A stretch of 25,671 nucleotides of DNA from an uncultured Coriobacteriaceae bacterium. GTDB lineage: Bacteria > Actinomycetota > Coriobacteriia > Coriobacteriales > Eggerthellaceae. The translations under genes and the position numbers were made by a program. Positions within the stretch are counted from its first letter, which is position 1. Every line of letters starts with the position of its first letter. The stretch covers positions 1 through 25,671 of the forward strand of contig UQDJ01000024.1 in assembly GCA_900539675.1 (NCBI GenBank). Reading direction: 5' to 3'. The notes beneath the pieces were generated by a model that did no database searches, was not told where the DNA came from, and was given only the letters and a program-made list of their open reading frames with translations. Shown piece by piece: positions 15,480 to 23,377 of the stretch.

Positions 15480-16226
15480 CTACGACCTAGTAAACGTCAG
15501 CAACAACCCTCTGTTGTCCACCCTTTCCACGTCACTCACAACGAAGTCGACGGGTACCATGCCGTCCCGATCGGAAGCCACGTCGAAGGAGGTTTTTGTC
15601 GGGATGCCGCTTGAACCCCCGTCGACGGTCGCCATAAGTAAGACCTTGTACTCGTCGACCAGACCGGCGCGGAGGAAGCTCCCGTTCAGACGCCCACCAC
15701 CCTCTAACAACAGGTGTTCAATGCCGAGCAAAGAGCGCAGCTTTCCCACAACAAGCGAAAGGTCGAGTTCATCATCACCGCCGAAGATGTAGGACACCCG
15801 CCTGCTACGAAGAAATGCCAAATAAGCATCGGATACACATCGCTTGAGCACGGTAACGATGTGGTCGCCACACCGGTTAGGATACAGATCCGACGCCCCG
15901 TGAATCATGGCATTGCCCTTCCATGCCAGCTTGCCAGATCCGTCGATCGCGATGGCGTATCGCCTGGCGTCTGGCTCAAAGATGCAGTCCTCACGCTCAA
16001 TGTGCGGGGCGTCTGCCGCAAGGTCAAGCCTGTTGTGAGGCTCCAGCTGCCACGGCCAATCCTCGAAGGTCGCGCGCCCGTTCATGAACGCAGGCGCTCC
16101 GATCCTATCGTGAATTCTCTCGTATAGAGCAATAAATTCCCTGCCTCGATCCGTCTCGAAATAGTCACCGATGATCCTCCCCTCGAGGGAGTTCATCATG
16201 TAACACGTGATGAACGGTCGCTCCAT
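15480..16226 (-). CDS. RibD C-terminal domain (dihydrofolate reductase-like) reductase
   Basis: The 248-residue protein starts MERPFITCYMMNSLEGRI, the nucleotide-binding opening of the RibD_C/DHFR-like fold. It also has RVSYIFGGDDELDL and HLLLEGGGRLNGSFLRAGLVDEYKVLL, the EGGG signature of that family. Members reduce riboflavin precursors or pterins with NADPH, but stand-alone versions like this often have unknown substrates. There is no deaminase domain and no rib operon nearby, so riboflavin synthesis is not implied. The ATG at 16224-16226 has GGAGGAGG upstream. It is divergent from an AraC regulator across an AT-rich promoter region, which suggests inducible control by that regulator. GC content is higher than in most of the window. 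Confidence 0.85.
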   Translation of the reverse strand: MERPFITCYMMNSLEGRIIGDYFETDRGREFIALYERIHDRIGAPAFMNGRATFEDWPWQLEPHNRLDLAADAPHIEREDCIFEPDARRYAIAIDGSGKLAWKGNAMIHGASDLYPNRCGDHIVTVLKRCVSDAYLAFLRSRRVSYIFGGDDELDLSLVVGKLRSLLGIEHLLLEGGGRLNGSFLRAGLVDEYKVLLMATVDGGSSGIPTKTSFDVASDRDGMVPVDFVVSDVERVDNRGLLLTFTRS

Positions 16227-16304
16227 GAAGGTGCCTCCTCCTGCATCAATTATCCTTGACTGTCTTGTTATTAATGGTAGGATAGGCGCAGTTTTCAACA
16301 TATT

Positions 16305-16332
16305 TTGCAATATTTATCGCTATTTATATAAC
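16305..16332 (+). promoter_or_regulatory. Candidate promoter of the AraC-family gene
   Basis: TTGCAA (16305-16310) and TATAAC (16327-16332) are spaced by 16 bases in an AT-rich intergenic region, 47 bases upstream of the GTG start. The box ATATT-TTGC-AATAT overlaps the -35 element and could be a regulator site. Confidence 0.5.
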
Positions 16333-16379
16333 TATCGTACCAACTAACGCAATCGGTTCATGATGTAAGCGAGGAAACA

Positions 16380-17303
16380 GTGCGCCTCAAGCAGCTTCAG
16401 ATAGGCCCCGACCTCCGGGAGACCATCCCCTACGCTGAGAGCCCTATTCCCCTCTGCATCTGTATCGACAGGCTCGATGAATACCACGGCAGGGCATGGA
16501 GCCTGCATTGGCACGACGAGATCGAGTTCGCGGTAGTCCGAAAAGGCACTGTCCGCTTCACCGTGCGACAAGCTGACGAGAGTGTGTCAACCGACTTACA
16601 GGAGGGAGACGGCATCGTTATCAACTCGGGCCGCCTCCACTCCGTCAGGGCAAAAACCCCGGGAGCAGAGTTGGCGGGCTTCGCGGTGCCGCCTGCCTTC
16701 ATTGAGCGACTCTATCAGGGAGCCGCCGCCACGACAGTCCGCCCCGTCGTGGAGAGTGAAACGGCACGCGTGATCCTGCACGCAGGCAACGCGGCCGCAG
16801 CACCCCTGCTTGATACGATGCAGAAGGTCTTTGAGATCGATGACAGCCCGCACGAGGAACTCCTGATCATCGAGCTGGCGTGTCGTTCATGGAGGCTACT
16901 CGCAAAGCTCATCGCAGAAAACAATGAAGCCACACCGAAAGCAAACGTCCATGCCGCAGAGCGGGAACGGAGCATGAAAAGGATGCTCTCTTACATCCAT
17001 GCGCATTTCGGGGAGACCATCAGCGTCGTTGATATCGCGCGCGCCGCCGCCGTCAGCCGAACGGAGTGCTTTCGCTGCTTTCGCTCCGCCCTAGGTGAGA
17101 CCCCTGTGGAATACCTCTCCGCATACCGCTTGTCCGCTGCAGCATCCCTTCTCGCTGGCACGACCCGCACAATAGCCGACATCGCATCCAGCTGCGGATT
17201 CGGCAGCTCCAGCTACTTCGGAAAACTGTTTCGTACCCGCTACGGAAAGACACCTCGCGAATGGCGGAAAACGGCACGCAGCCGTGCGTCCACAGACGTC
17301 TGA
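16380..17303 (+). CDS. AraC-family transcriptional regulator
   Basis: This 307-residue protein has an N-terminal cupin-type sensor domain (about 30-150), with the LHWHDEIEFAVVRKG and EGDGIVINSGRLHSVR segments. The C-terminal AraC DNA-binding domain (about 200-295) carries two helix-turn-helices: ISVVDIARAAAVSRTECFRCF, then TRTIADIASSCGFGSSSYFG followed by FRTRYGKTPREWR. Translation probably starts at the GTG at 16380, with GAGGA five bases upstream. It is divergent from the RibD-C reductase gene and probably controls it together with its own synthesis. The effector is unknown. Its GC-rich codon use matches the reductase, so the two probably travelled as a pair. Confidence 0.92.
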   Translation: MRLKQLQIGPDLRETIPYAESPIPLCICIDRLDEYHGRAWSLHWHDEIEFAVVRKGTVRFTVRQADESVSTDLQEGDGIVINSGRLHSVRAKTPGAELAGFAVPPAFIERLYQGAAATTVRPVVESETARVILHAGNAAAAPLLDTMQKVFEIDDSPHEELLIIELACRSWRLLAKLIAENNEATPKANVHAAERERSMKRMLSYIHAHFGETISVVDIARAAAVSRTECFRCFRSALGETPVEYLSAYRLSAAASLLAGTTRTIADIASSCGFGSSSYFGKLFRTRYGKTPREWRKTARSRASTDV

Positions 17304-17345
17304 TTGCTGGCGGCGAAAGACGAGCTCGGCTGATCGAGACCGTAA

Positions 17346-17567
17346 TCAACGAGCCTCTTTCAAAAAAGAGGGCTGATACCTGGATACTCCACGCAAATCA
17401 ATCGTTGGGAGAATCGTACGGATAACATCGAGAACGCCAAACGAACTTATGGAATGTTTCACCTCGAAGACGGGATACTTTCTGAAAGCGCTGGCACAAC
17501 GCTTGTGAAGTTACTGACGAAGTTGTTTGAATACAACAAAACAGGTCAGAAGCTGTTATACTTCTGA
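17346..17567 (+). pseudogene. Unidentified coding remnant next to the initiator tRNA
   Basis: A 74-codon frame without a usable start codon runs from just after a TAA at 17343 to the TGA at 17565-17567. It looks protein-like: GLIPGYSTQINRWENR, TDNIENAKRTYGMFHLEDG, ILSESAGTTLVKLLTKLFEY. The last codons lie inside the tRNA terminator hairpin. It resembles the C-terminal end of a broken gene, perhaps from a mobile element left near a tRNA gene, but I cannot name the family. A short stem CCTCTTT/AAAGAGG lies at 17354-17371. Confidence 0.35.
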
Positions 17568-17571
17568 CCTG
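17542..17571 (-). terminator. Terminator of the initiator tRNA gene
   Basis: CAGGTCAGAAG (17542-17552) and CTTCTGACCTG (17561-17571) form a perfect 11-bp stem with an 8-base loop. On the - strand it is followed by TTTTGTTGT and lies 11 bases after the tRNA 3' end. Confidence 0.88.
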
Positions 17572-17581
17572 GGAAAATCGT

Positions 17582-17658
17582 TGGTCGCGGGGGCTGGATT
17601 TGAACCAACGACCTCCGGGTTATGAGCCCGGCGAGCTACCAGACTGCTCCACCCCGCA
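17582..17658 (-). tRNA. Initiator tRNA-fMet (anticodon CAU)
   Basis: A 77-nt cloverleaf with an encoded CCA end. The anticodon loop CTCATAA sits on a stem with three consecutive G-C pairs (GGG/CCC), the hallmark of initiators. The D arm GAGCAGTCTGGTAGCTC carries the A11-U24 pair, and the T arm has GGTTCAAATCC. The acceptor begins TGCGGGG and ends CCCCGCG-ACCA, so position 1-72 is U-G rather than a Watson-Crick pair. A weak 1-72 pair is required for formylation, but enterobacterial initiators have C-A there. Confidence 0.95.
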
Positions 17659-17690
17659 CTATATATGTTGCGCTCAAAGCGCATTTATTA

Positions 17691-17718
17691 AGTATAGTAT
17701 CAAGTTTGCAAAATGCAA
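17691..17718 (-). promoter_or_regulatory. Promoter of the initiator tRNA gene
   Basis: On the - strand TTGCAT (17713-17718) and TATACT (17691-17696) are spaced by 16 bases. The -10 box lies 32 bases upstream of the tRNA 5' end. The leader contains a small GCGCT/AGCGC hairpin. Confidence 0.65.
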
Positions 17719-17828
17719 GAATAATTTTAAAAATATCTTCCTATTTCGCCCTTTAAGCAACAATATAGCTTATATCAATAGGACAATGACAAGCCCAAAT
17801 ATGAGTCGTTGCGAAGAATTGAGGATCC

Positions 17829-18971
17829 ATGAGCAAAAGTAAAGTTTATTTTACCGACTTTCGAACCAAGCCTTTTGGTGATGGACTACCCACCAAACTA
17901 AAGAAGCTTATGCATGCTGCTGGCATCGAAAATATCGATATGAATGGCAAATTCGTTGCTATAAAAATGCACTTTGGCGAAATGGGCAACATCAGCTATT
18001 TGCGTCCGAACTATGCCCGCGCTGTTGTCGACGTCGTAAAAGAACTGGGTGGCAAGCCCTTTCTTACCGACTGTAACACCATGTATCCAGGCAGCAGAAA
18101 AAATGCCCTCGAGCACTTGGAATGCGCTTGGCAAAATGGATTCACGCCCCTAACGGTAGGCTGTCCTATCATTATTGGCGATGGCTTGAAGGGGACCGAC
18201 GATATCGATGTTCCCGTTGAAGGCGGCACCTATGTAACCACTGCCAAAATTGGACGCGCCATCATGGATGCGGATATCTTTATTAGTCTGACTCACTTCA
18301 AGGGTCACGAACTGACTGGCTTTGGCGGAACCATTAAGAATATTGGCATGGGATGCGGATCGCGCGCTGGCAAGACCGAACAACACAGTGCGGGTAAACC
18401 CACCATCGATCCTGAATTGTGCCGTGGTTGTCGCCTGTGCTTTAAAGAGTGCGCTAACGGCGGTTTAGTCTTTAATGAAGAAACCAAAAAGATGGAAGTC
18501 AACTACGACAACTGCGTAGGATGCGGTCGTTGCTTGGGTGCCTGCAACTTTGACGCTATTTCATTTGCACAAGATGCTGCCATCAAAGACCTCAATTGCC
18601 GCATGGCAGAATACACGAAAGCAGTAGTGGATGGGCGCCCGCAATTCCACATCTCTTTGGTAGTTGATGTATCACCCAACTGCGATTGCCATGGCGAAAA
18701 CGATGCCCCCATCATCCCCAACGTGGGCATGTTTGCTTCCTGCGACCCCCTGGCACTTGATCAAGCATGCGCCGATGCCTGCCTGGCAGCAACACCCTAC
18801 GATACCAACACCCAGCTTGCTGATCACATGCATGAGAACGGCTTTAACGACACACATGACCACTTCACAAATTCCAATCCCGAATCGGAATGGCGCTGCT
18901 GTTTGGCGCACGCTGAAGAAATTGGTCTTGGTAGCCGAGATTACGAACTGATCAAGAAGGATCTGCGCTAG
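17829..18971 (+). CDS. DUF362 protein with two [4Fe-4S] ferredoxin motifs
   Basis: The 380-residue protein has the DUF362 fold, with a KVYFTDFRTK start, VAIKMHFGEMGN, the PFLTDCNTMYPGSR segment and FISLTHFKGHELTGFGGTIKN. A ferredoxin-type insert at about 195-240 has two cluster motifs, CRGCRLCFKEC and CVGCGRCLGAC, each with the CxxCxxCxxxC spacing. The DUF362 domain then resumes (VDVSPNCDCHGENDAPIIPN, MFASCDPLALDQA). Such proteins are common in anaerobes and are thought to be iron-sulfur redox proteins of undetermined substrate. GAGGA lies five bases before the ATG. It forms a single-gene unit closed by the terminator at 19024. The cytoplasmic location follows from the lack of a signal peptide. 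Confidence 0.92.
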   Translation: MSKSKVYFTDFRTKPFGDGLPTKLKKLMHAAGIENIDMNGKFVAIKMHFGEMGNISYLRPNYARAVVDVVKELGGKPFLTDCNTMYPGSRKNALEHLECAWQNGFTPLTVGCPIIIGDGLKGTDDIDVPVEGGTYVTTAKIGRAIMDADIFISLTHFKGHELTGFGGTIKNIGMGCGSRAGKTEQHSAGKPTIDPELCRGCRLCFKECANGGLVFNEETKKMEVNYDNCVGCGRCLGACNFDAISFAQDAAIKDLNCRMAEYTKAVVDGRPQFHISLVVDVSPNCDCHGENDAPIIPNVGMFASCDPLALDQACADACLAATPYDTNTQLADHMHENGFNDTHDHFTNSNPESEWRCCLAHAEEIGLGSRDYELIKKDLR

Positions 18972-19020
18972 ACCAGTACACTCACTAGACTGGTGCACCT
19001 CTCACTAGACAGGCGTACCT
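18961..19020. repeat. Three 20-bp degenerate tandem units at the end of the DUF362 gene
   Basis: Units start at 18961, 18981 and 19001. The second and third (both beginning CTCACTAGAC) differ at three of 20 positions. The first overlaps the gene's stop codon and shares the CTAGAC core and a CCAGTACA-like end. ACCAGT/ACTGGT in this region can also pair. Confidence 0.6.
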
Positions 19021-19023
19021 TGC

Positions 19024-19057
19024 AAAAAAGGGGCAAGCTTTTGCTTGTCCCTTTTTT
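19024..19057. terminator. Strong bidirectional intrinsic terminator
   Basis: AAAAAAGGGGCAAGC (19024-19038) pairs with GCTTGTCCCTTTTTT (19043-19057) with one G-U, around a TTTT loop. The flanking A-run and T-run let it act in both directions, serving the DUF362 gene and possibly the convergent phosphate permease gene. Confidence 0.92.
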
Positions 19058-19076
19058 AATTGTGCCAGTGAATTGC

Positions 19077-19230
19077 GTATCGGCTGGTTGTTCGTCCATC
19101 AACAGGCTACTTGTTAGCCAACCTCGCATCAGCAGGTTGTGATTCGCCAGATTATGCGTCAGGCGGTTGCGTGCTAACGGGTTATGTATCAGTAGAGTGT
19201 TTGTCAGCAAGTTGTTCGTCATTAGGTTTC
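19077..19230. repeat. About ten degenerate 15-bp tandem units
   Basis: From 19126 to 19230 seven consecutive 15-bp units follow the pattern GYRTCAGCAGGTTGT (starts at 19126, 19141, 19156, 19171, 19186, 19201, 19216). Three more diverged units lie at 19077, 19096 and 19111, with a four-base interruption. The array fills the space between the DUF362 terminator and the end of the phosphate permease gene. Both strands read through as five-residue periodic peptides, but no ribosome site supports either frame. Confidence 0.7.
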
Positions 19231-19262
19231 GACCGAGAACCTGCTAATTTTTCGCAACCCAC

Positions 19263-20315
19263 TCAGAACATAAGAAGTATTTTCGCCAAGACAAAGCCTA
19301 TTAAGCCGCAGCCAGGGAATGTCAATATCCAGGCCAGAACCATATTGCCTGCCTTATTCCACTTCACATTGCTGAGACGCTTTGATGCACCCACACCCAT
19401 AATGGCTGTCGTCTTCGTATGGGTAGTGGAAACGGGCATACCGGTAAACGTTGCAAGACCAATACAGAAAATGGCAGAAAGGCAGGCAGCCGATCCCTGA
19501 TAAGCCTCCATCTTTACCATATCCATGCCCACGCTCTTAATGATGCGCTTACCGCCAACCGCGGTGCCCAAGCCCATGGTTGCCGCACATAACACGACCA
19601 ACCACAAAGGGAAGGCAACCTCTTGGGACGTTCCATCGCCCATACCCATACACAGCATGATGCCCAACATAGAAATGGATAAAAACTTTTGGCCATCTTG
19701 AGCGCCATGCATAATTGCAACACCCGCACCGGCAACAATCTGCACCCAGTGCCACGTGCTTGCCGTCTTTAGACGATTGGCATCACGCGCAAAGAATTCG
19801 ATCAGTTTCGTAAAAATCCAACCGCAAACAAAGCCCAATACGGTGGAAATCACCAAACCATAAATAACCTTCATCCATTCGCCACCATTAACACCACCAA
19901 GTCCACCTTGCAGTGCAATAGCCGCGCCAGTGATACCAGCAATAAGCGAATGGCTCTGAGAAGTGGGGATGCCGAAGGCCCAGGCAGCAACACCCCATAC
20001 AATAATGGCGACCATGGCCGCCGCTAGCGCAAGCAATGCGGCTTCATTGTCGCCTCCAAAATTGACCATATTAAATATCGTATGTGCAACGGCGGCACCC
20101 ATCATAGTAACCGCCACCAGCCCAATAAAGTTGCAGATAGCAGCCATAATAATAGCTGCGGTGGGAGACATACTGCGCGTGCCTACCACCGTTGCAATTG
20201 CATTTGGTGCATCTGTTGCGCCGTTGACTACCGTTGCTCCCAGCGTGAGAAGCAGTACCACTACTAGAACTGGGCTTCCCATCAAAGCCGAAACAAACGC
20301 ACTAAATTCGATCAC
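19263..20315 (-). CDS. Inorganic phosphate transporter, PiT family
   Basis: This 350-residue integral membrane protein has about ten hydrophobic segments and both PiT signature regions. The N-terminal one is VVNGATDAPNAIATVVGTRSMSP (variant of the GANDVANA box) and the C-terminal one is MPVSTTHTKTTAIMGVG. Between them lie FGIPTSQSHSLIAGITGAA and a central MHGAQDGQKFLSI. PiT carriers import phosphate with protons or sodium at low affinity. Translation probably starts at the GTG at 20313-20315, which has AAGGA upstream. No phoU-like gene is adjacent in this window. The 269 bases upstream, shared with the end of the men operon, contain short dyads (AGTGA/TCACT, TAGCG/CGCTA) but no promoter I would defend. 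Confidence 0.95.
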   Translation of the reverse strand: MIEFSAFVSALMGSPVLVVVLLLTLGATVVNGATDAPNAIATVVGTRSMSPTAAIIMAAICNFIGLVAVTMMGAAVAHTIFNMVNFGGDNEAALLALAAAMVAIIVWGVAAWAFGIPTSQSHSLIAGITGAAIALQGGLGGVNGGEWMKVIYGLVISTVLGFVCGWIFTKLIEFFARDANRLKTASTWHWVQIVAGAGVAIMHGAQDGQKFLSISMLGIMLCMGMGDGTSQEVAFPLWLVVLCAATMGLGTAVGGKRIIKSVGMDMVKMEAYQGSAACLSAIFCIGLATFTGMPVSTTHTKTTAIMGVGASKRLSNVKWNKAGNMVLAWILTFPGCGLIGFVLAKILLMF

Positions 20316-20584
20316 GTTTTATCCTTACGCACAAGGTCTCATTTGGCATGACAACCCAAACGTGCACCCATTTTGCATGTAAACAAAAGGGGCACTCTGA
20401 GCAGTTAGAAACCATAATAGAAGAAGGAAGAGATTTTATTTAGCAAACCTGAAACAAACTTTTTCATTTTTTTAAAGTATGCGGCACAAAGTGAATAAAT
20501 ATCACTGAGCGATCATTCAAAGTAGCGGTTTTATGTCGCTATGAATGCAAATCGACCCTCCCGAACTTGCCTTGCTGTGATCGT

Positions 20585-23305
20585 TTATATGTCTTTGGTG
20601 ATGGTTAGCTCGTCGAGCAGAATGGAATGGATGTATTCCTTGTCCAAAACACAACCCAGCCCCGCAGGATGATCGGCATCGTTAATAACCAATTCCCCCT
20701 GATTGAGTTTCACCGCTGGCAGCGCACAATCGTGCACAAAATAAGAAGAATAGTCTGAAACATCGGCTGGGATATCCATTCCTGGAAGCGTTGCAAATGC
20801 CGCATGCATACGCTTTGAAACTCCCGTATCAAACATACCACCCATCCAGGTGATCTTATTCGATTCGTGTGCCCAGTGATAAAAATCAAGCGCAGGCTGA
20901 ATACCGCCAAACTTTGCAATCTTTAACGCATAGCATCGCAAATTCTGGTAGGTCATAGCCTCTTTCATGTCCTTAGCAGTAACTACCGATTCATCCAAAC
21001 ATACCGGCGTTTTTAATAGCGTTTGCAAATCGGATAAACGAGCAAACAGATTGCGCTCACCAGTGGTAGGCACATAGTGTGGATTGAGAGGTTCTTCTAT
21101 GCAGGCCACATTGAGCGCATCCAATTTGCACAGCACGTCTACTTGGGATTCATCAAATGATTGATTAGCATCCAGCATAATAATCAGATTTGGAAATTCG
21201 CTACGCACTGCCGAAACGCATTCGAGCGCCGTATTGGGCTCCACCTTCAGCTTGACACGCTCATAACCCGCATCAGCTGCAGCACGCACCTTAGCACACA
21301 CCTCTTCAGGAGTGCCCAATCCCACAACGGCACCGCCCCTGATAGTGTTTTGACCTGTGCCGCCAATAAGGCGCGTTAAAGGTTGCCCAACTATCTTGCC
21401 ATACAAGTCCCAAATGGCAGGCTCCACTGCAGCCTTCGCCATGGGATAACGTGCAAGCGCAGGATACGTTGCAAGCGAATGCAAAACTTCCCTTGGATGC
21501 AAATACCGCTCATTCATGACAATAGGGGCAATCTGATCACGTACGACCGCATAATCTTCACCAATGGTTTCCGGAAGGTACCAGTTGGTTTCAAACGATA
21601 CGCACTCAGCAATCCCCACGCGTCCTGCCCAGTCTGTCACTTCAACGAAGAAGGATTCGCGCATACGTAAGGTAGTCTGGGATGTTTTTAATGGATGCAC
21701 ATAGGGTTGATTGACGCGATACACCGTAAGAGATTTTATATCGATGCGCTTGTCATAAAGCTGCTTTAGTGCAATGCGATCCGTCTTGCCCGCAATCGTA
21801 CGCGGAAAATGATCCAGCACCAAGATATGTTTTGGATGGTGCAAACGCGACATGCTTTTATCCAGGAAGCGGTGGATCATGTGAGCAAATTCCTGCGGAC
21901 AAGTTGCTGCATGAATGCCGCTTTCATGAGGATCAAGCCCCAATTCCTGATGGCCTTGCGCCAGCGCTTCAGCAGAATAATCCGCTTCCACAAACGCTAC
22001 CGGACGATACCCCCATGTTTCATCGGCAGTACCGAAAACATAAGCATCTTTTACGCCTGGAACTTTAAGAAGGGCATCACGCACTTCTGCAGGATAGATA
22101 TTTTCGCCACCCGAAATAATAAGATCTTCCGTACGGGCGTAAACGTGCAAAAGACCGTTGCGATCGATGGAGGCTCGATCCCCCGTAACAAAATATCCGT
22201 CGATACTCGATGCTTTTCGCGCATTGAGATAACCTTCAAAAATGCCCGGTCCTGCCACCTGCAACTGACCGATACCCTTTTTGTCGGGACGCATAATACG
22301 CACCTCATACCCCGGCAATATGCGCAGCGCTCCGTCAAAAGAGCGCGTGATAGGTGCCGCAGCAATACAGCTACAGGTTTCGGTCATTCCATAGCTGGCA
22401 TACACCTTGGCCTTAGCACGCAAAGCCATGCGAACCGTACGTTCGTTGAGTTCAGCACCACCCAAAAGCATGCACTGGTACTGGGTAATAATACGATCAC
22501 GATCCAGCTCGAGAAGATCGGCAAGGATCTTATCGACGACCGATATATGGGTCGCCTTAAAGCTGAGTACATCGTTGAGCACACGGGTGGGCTCATAGCG
22601 CTCATACAGTACGAAAGCGCTGCCGCAAAGCAGGGTGCGCACCATAATCTGGAACCCACCAACATGACACAGCGGCAATACGAGCTGCCATACACTGCGT
22701 TCAACAACATCGAAGAAATCTGTTGCCGCCTGCGCAGATGACATGAGGCAATCCCAGGGCAAAAAGGCAGCTTTGGGTGTTCCGGATGACCCTGACGTAA
22801 ACATGATTACGCCCGCTTGCGCGCCATCAAAGGCTGCTTGTCGTACCCGCACATAGGGTTGTAAGTCAACCTCTAAGTTTGCAAAAGTCTGAGATAAAAC
22901 ATCCAAGCTGGCGAACCGGATGGCATCAAAGCCAGTTGCGTCAATCAGCAGGCGGTTCACCATGCGCGCATCCAGTATATCCATACCTCTGTCGCCCGTG
23001 GCATTTTCCAATTCCACTACCCGCAAGGTGCGCTCATCATCAGACAGACGAGGATTTAACAACGCCAAAGTAAAGCCACCATACGATGCCGCCAATGAAA
23101 GCAGCACCATTTCAGCACCATTAAAGAGCGAACAAGCAATGGTGTTTCCCGGTTCAACTCCGTGGCGCTTAAGCTCTCGCGCAAGTGCAGCCGCAGCAAC
23201 ATGCGCACGACGATAGGAATACTCCAGCGAACAGCCATCACGCTGGACCCAGAAGAATACCTTATCGGCACTGTTTTGCGCACGATCCGCCAAGTACGTA
23301 ATCAT
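20585..23305 (-). CDS. MenE-MenC fusion: OSB-CoA ligase joined to OSB synthase
   Basis: The 906-residue protein contains two complete enzymes. Residues 1-520 are an acyl-CoA ligase: the P-loop TSGSSGTPK (170-178), YGMTE (305-309), TGD (374-376), GGENIYP (399-405) and the C-terminal lysine in IAGKTDR (Lys507). Residues 525-906 are an enolase-superfamily OSB synthase: KLKV (685-688) with the acid/base lysines, LDAN (Asp712), IEEPL (Glu737), DES (Asp771) and the second lysine pair in ALKIAKFGG (Lys795/Lys798). The fusion would make o-succinylbenzoate from SHCHC (MenC) and activate it to OSB-CoA (MenE), passing product directly between steps. It is last in the menD-menH-menB-menEC order. The Shine-Dalgarno is GAGGGG. 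Confidence 0.93.
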   Translation of the reverse strand: MITYLADRAQNSADKVFFWVQRDGCSLEYSYRRAHVAAAALARELKRHGVEPGNTIACSLFNGAEMVLLSLAASYGGFTLALLNPRLSDDERTLRVVELENATGDRGMDILDARMVNRLLIDATGFDAIRFASLDVLSQTFANLEVDLQPYVRVRQAAFDGAQAGVIMFTSGSSGTPKAAFLPWDCLMSSAQAATDFFDVVERSVWQLVLPLCHVGGFQIMVRTLLCGSAFVLYERYEPTRVLNDVLSFKATHISVVDKILADLLELDRDRIITQYQCMLLGGAELNERTVRMALRAKAKVYASYGMTETCSCIAAAPITRSFDGALRILPGYEVRIMRPDKKGIGQLQVAGPGIFEGYLNARKASSIDGYFVTGDRASIDRNGLLHVYARTEDLIISGGENIYPAEVRDALLKVPGVKDAYVFGTADETWGYRPVAFVEADYSAEALAQGHQELGLDPHESGIHAATCPQEFAHMIHRFLDKSMSRLHHPKHILVLDHFPRTIAGKTDRIALKQLYDKRIDIKSLTVYRVNQPYVHPLKTSQTTLRMRESFFVEVTDWAGRVGIAECVSFETNWYLPETIGEDYAVVRDQIAPIVMNERYLHPREVLHSLATYPALARYPMAKAAVEPAIWDLYGKIVGQPLTRLIGGTGQNTIRGGAVVGLGTPEEVCAKVRAAADAGYERVKLKVEPNTALECVSAVRSEFPNLIIMLDANQSFDESQVDVLCKLDALNVACIEEPLNPHYVPTTGERNLFARLSDLQTLLKTPVCLDESVVTAKDMKEAMTYQNLRCYALKIAKFGGIQPALDFYHWAHESNKITWMGGMFDTGVSKRMHAAFATLPGMDIPADVSDYSSYFVHDCALPAVKLNQGELVINDADHPAGLGCVLDKEYIHSILLDELTITKDI

Positions 23306-23377
23306 AGTAATCGCCCCTCATGGTTGCCTTCTTGCGCTTTTAAGGCCAAAACGCTTGCGCCCTATGGCGCTACGGAC

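Noticed and set aside
15714..16127. 137-codon + strand frame opposite the RibD-C reductase
   Set aside because: Shadow frame of a well-supported gene with no domain of its own.
17582..17606. Possible attachment site: a second copy of the tRNA-fMet 3' end bounding the accessory region
   Set aside because: I looked for a repeat of this 3' end between 7.9 and 17.5 kb and found none by eye; no integrase gene is present either.
18968..19222. - strand frame with pentapeptide-like periodicity (NLLTN, TLLIH, NPLAR)
   Set aside because: No ribosome site, it runs through the terminator into the antisense of the DUF362 gene, and the periodicity is explained by the 15-bp DNA repeat.
19111..19500. + strand frame through the repeat array into the phosphate permease gene
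   Set aside because: Starts at a TTG without a ribosome site and is mostly antisense to the PiT gene.
21809..22741. 310-codon + strand open frame opposite the menE half
   Set aside because: It lies entirely antisense to a gene with clear conserved motifs and has no recognisable domain or supported start.
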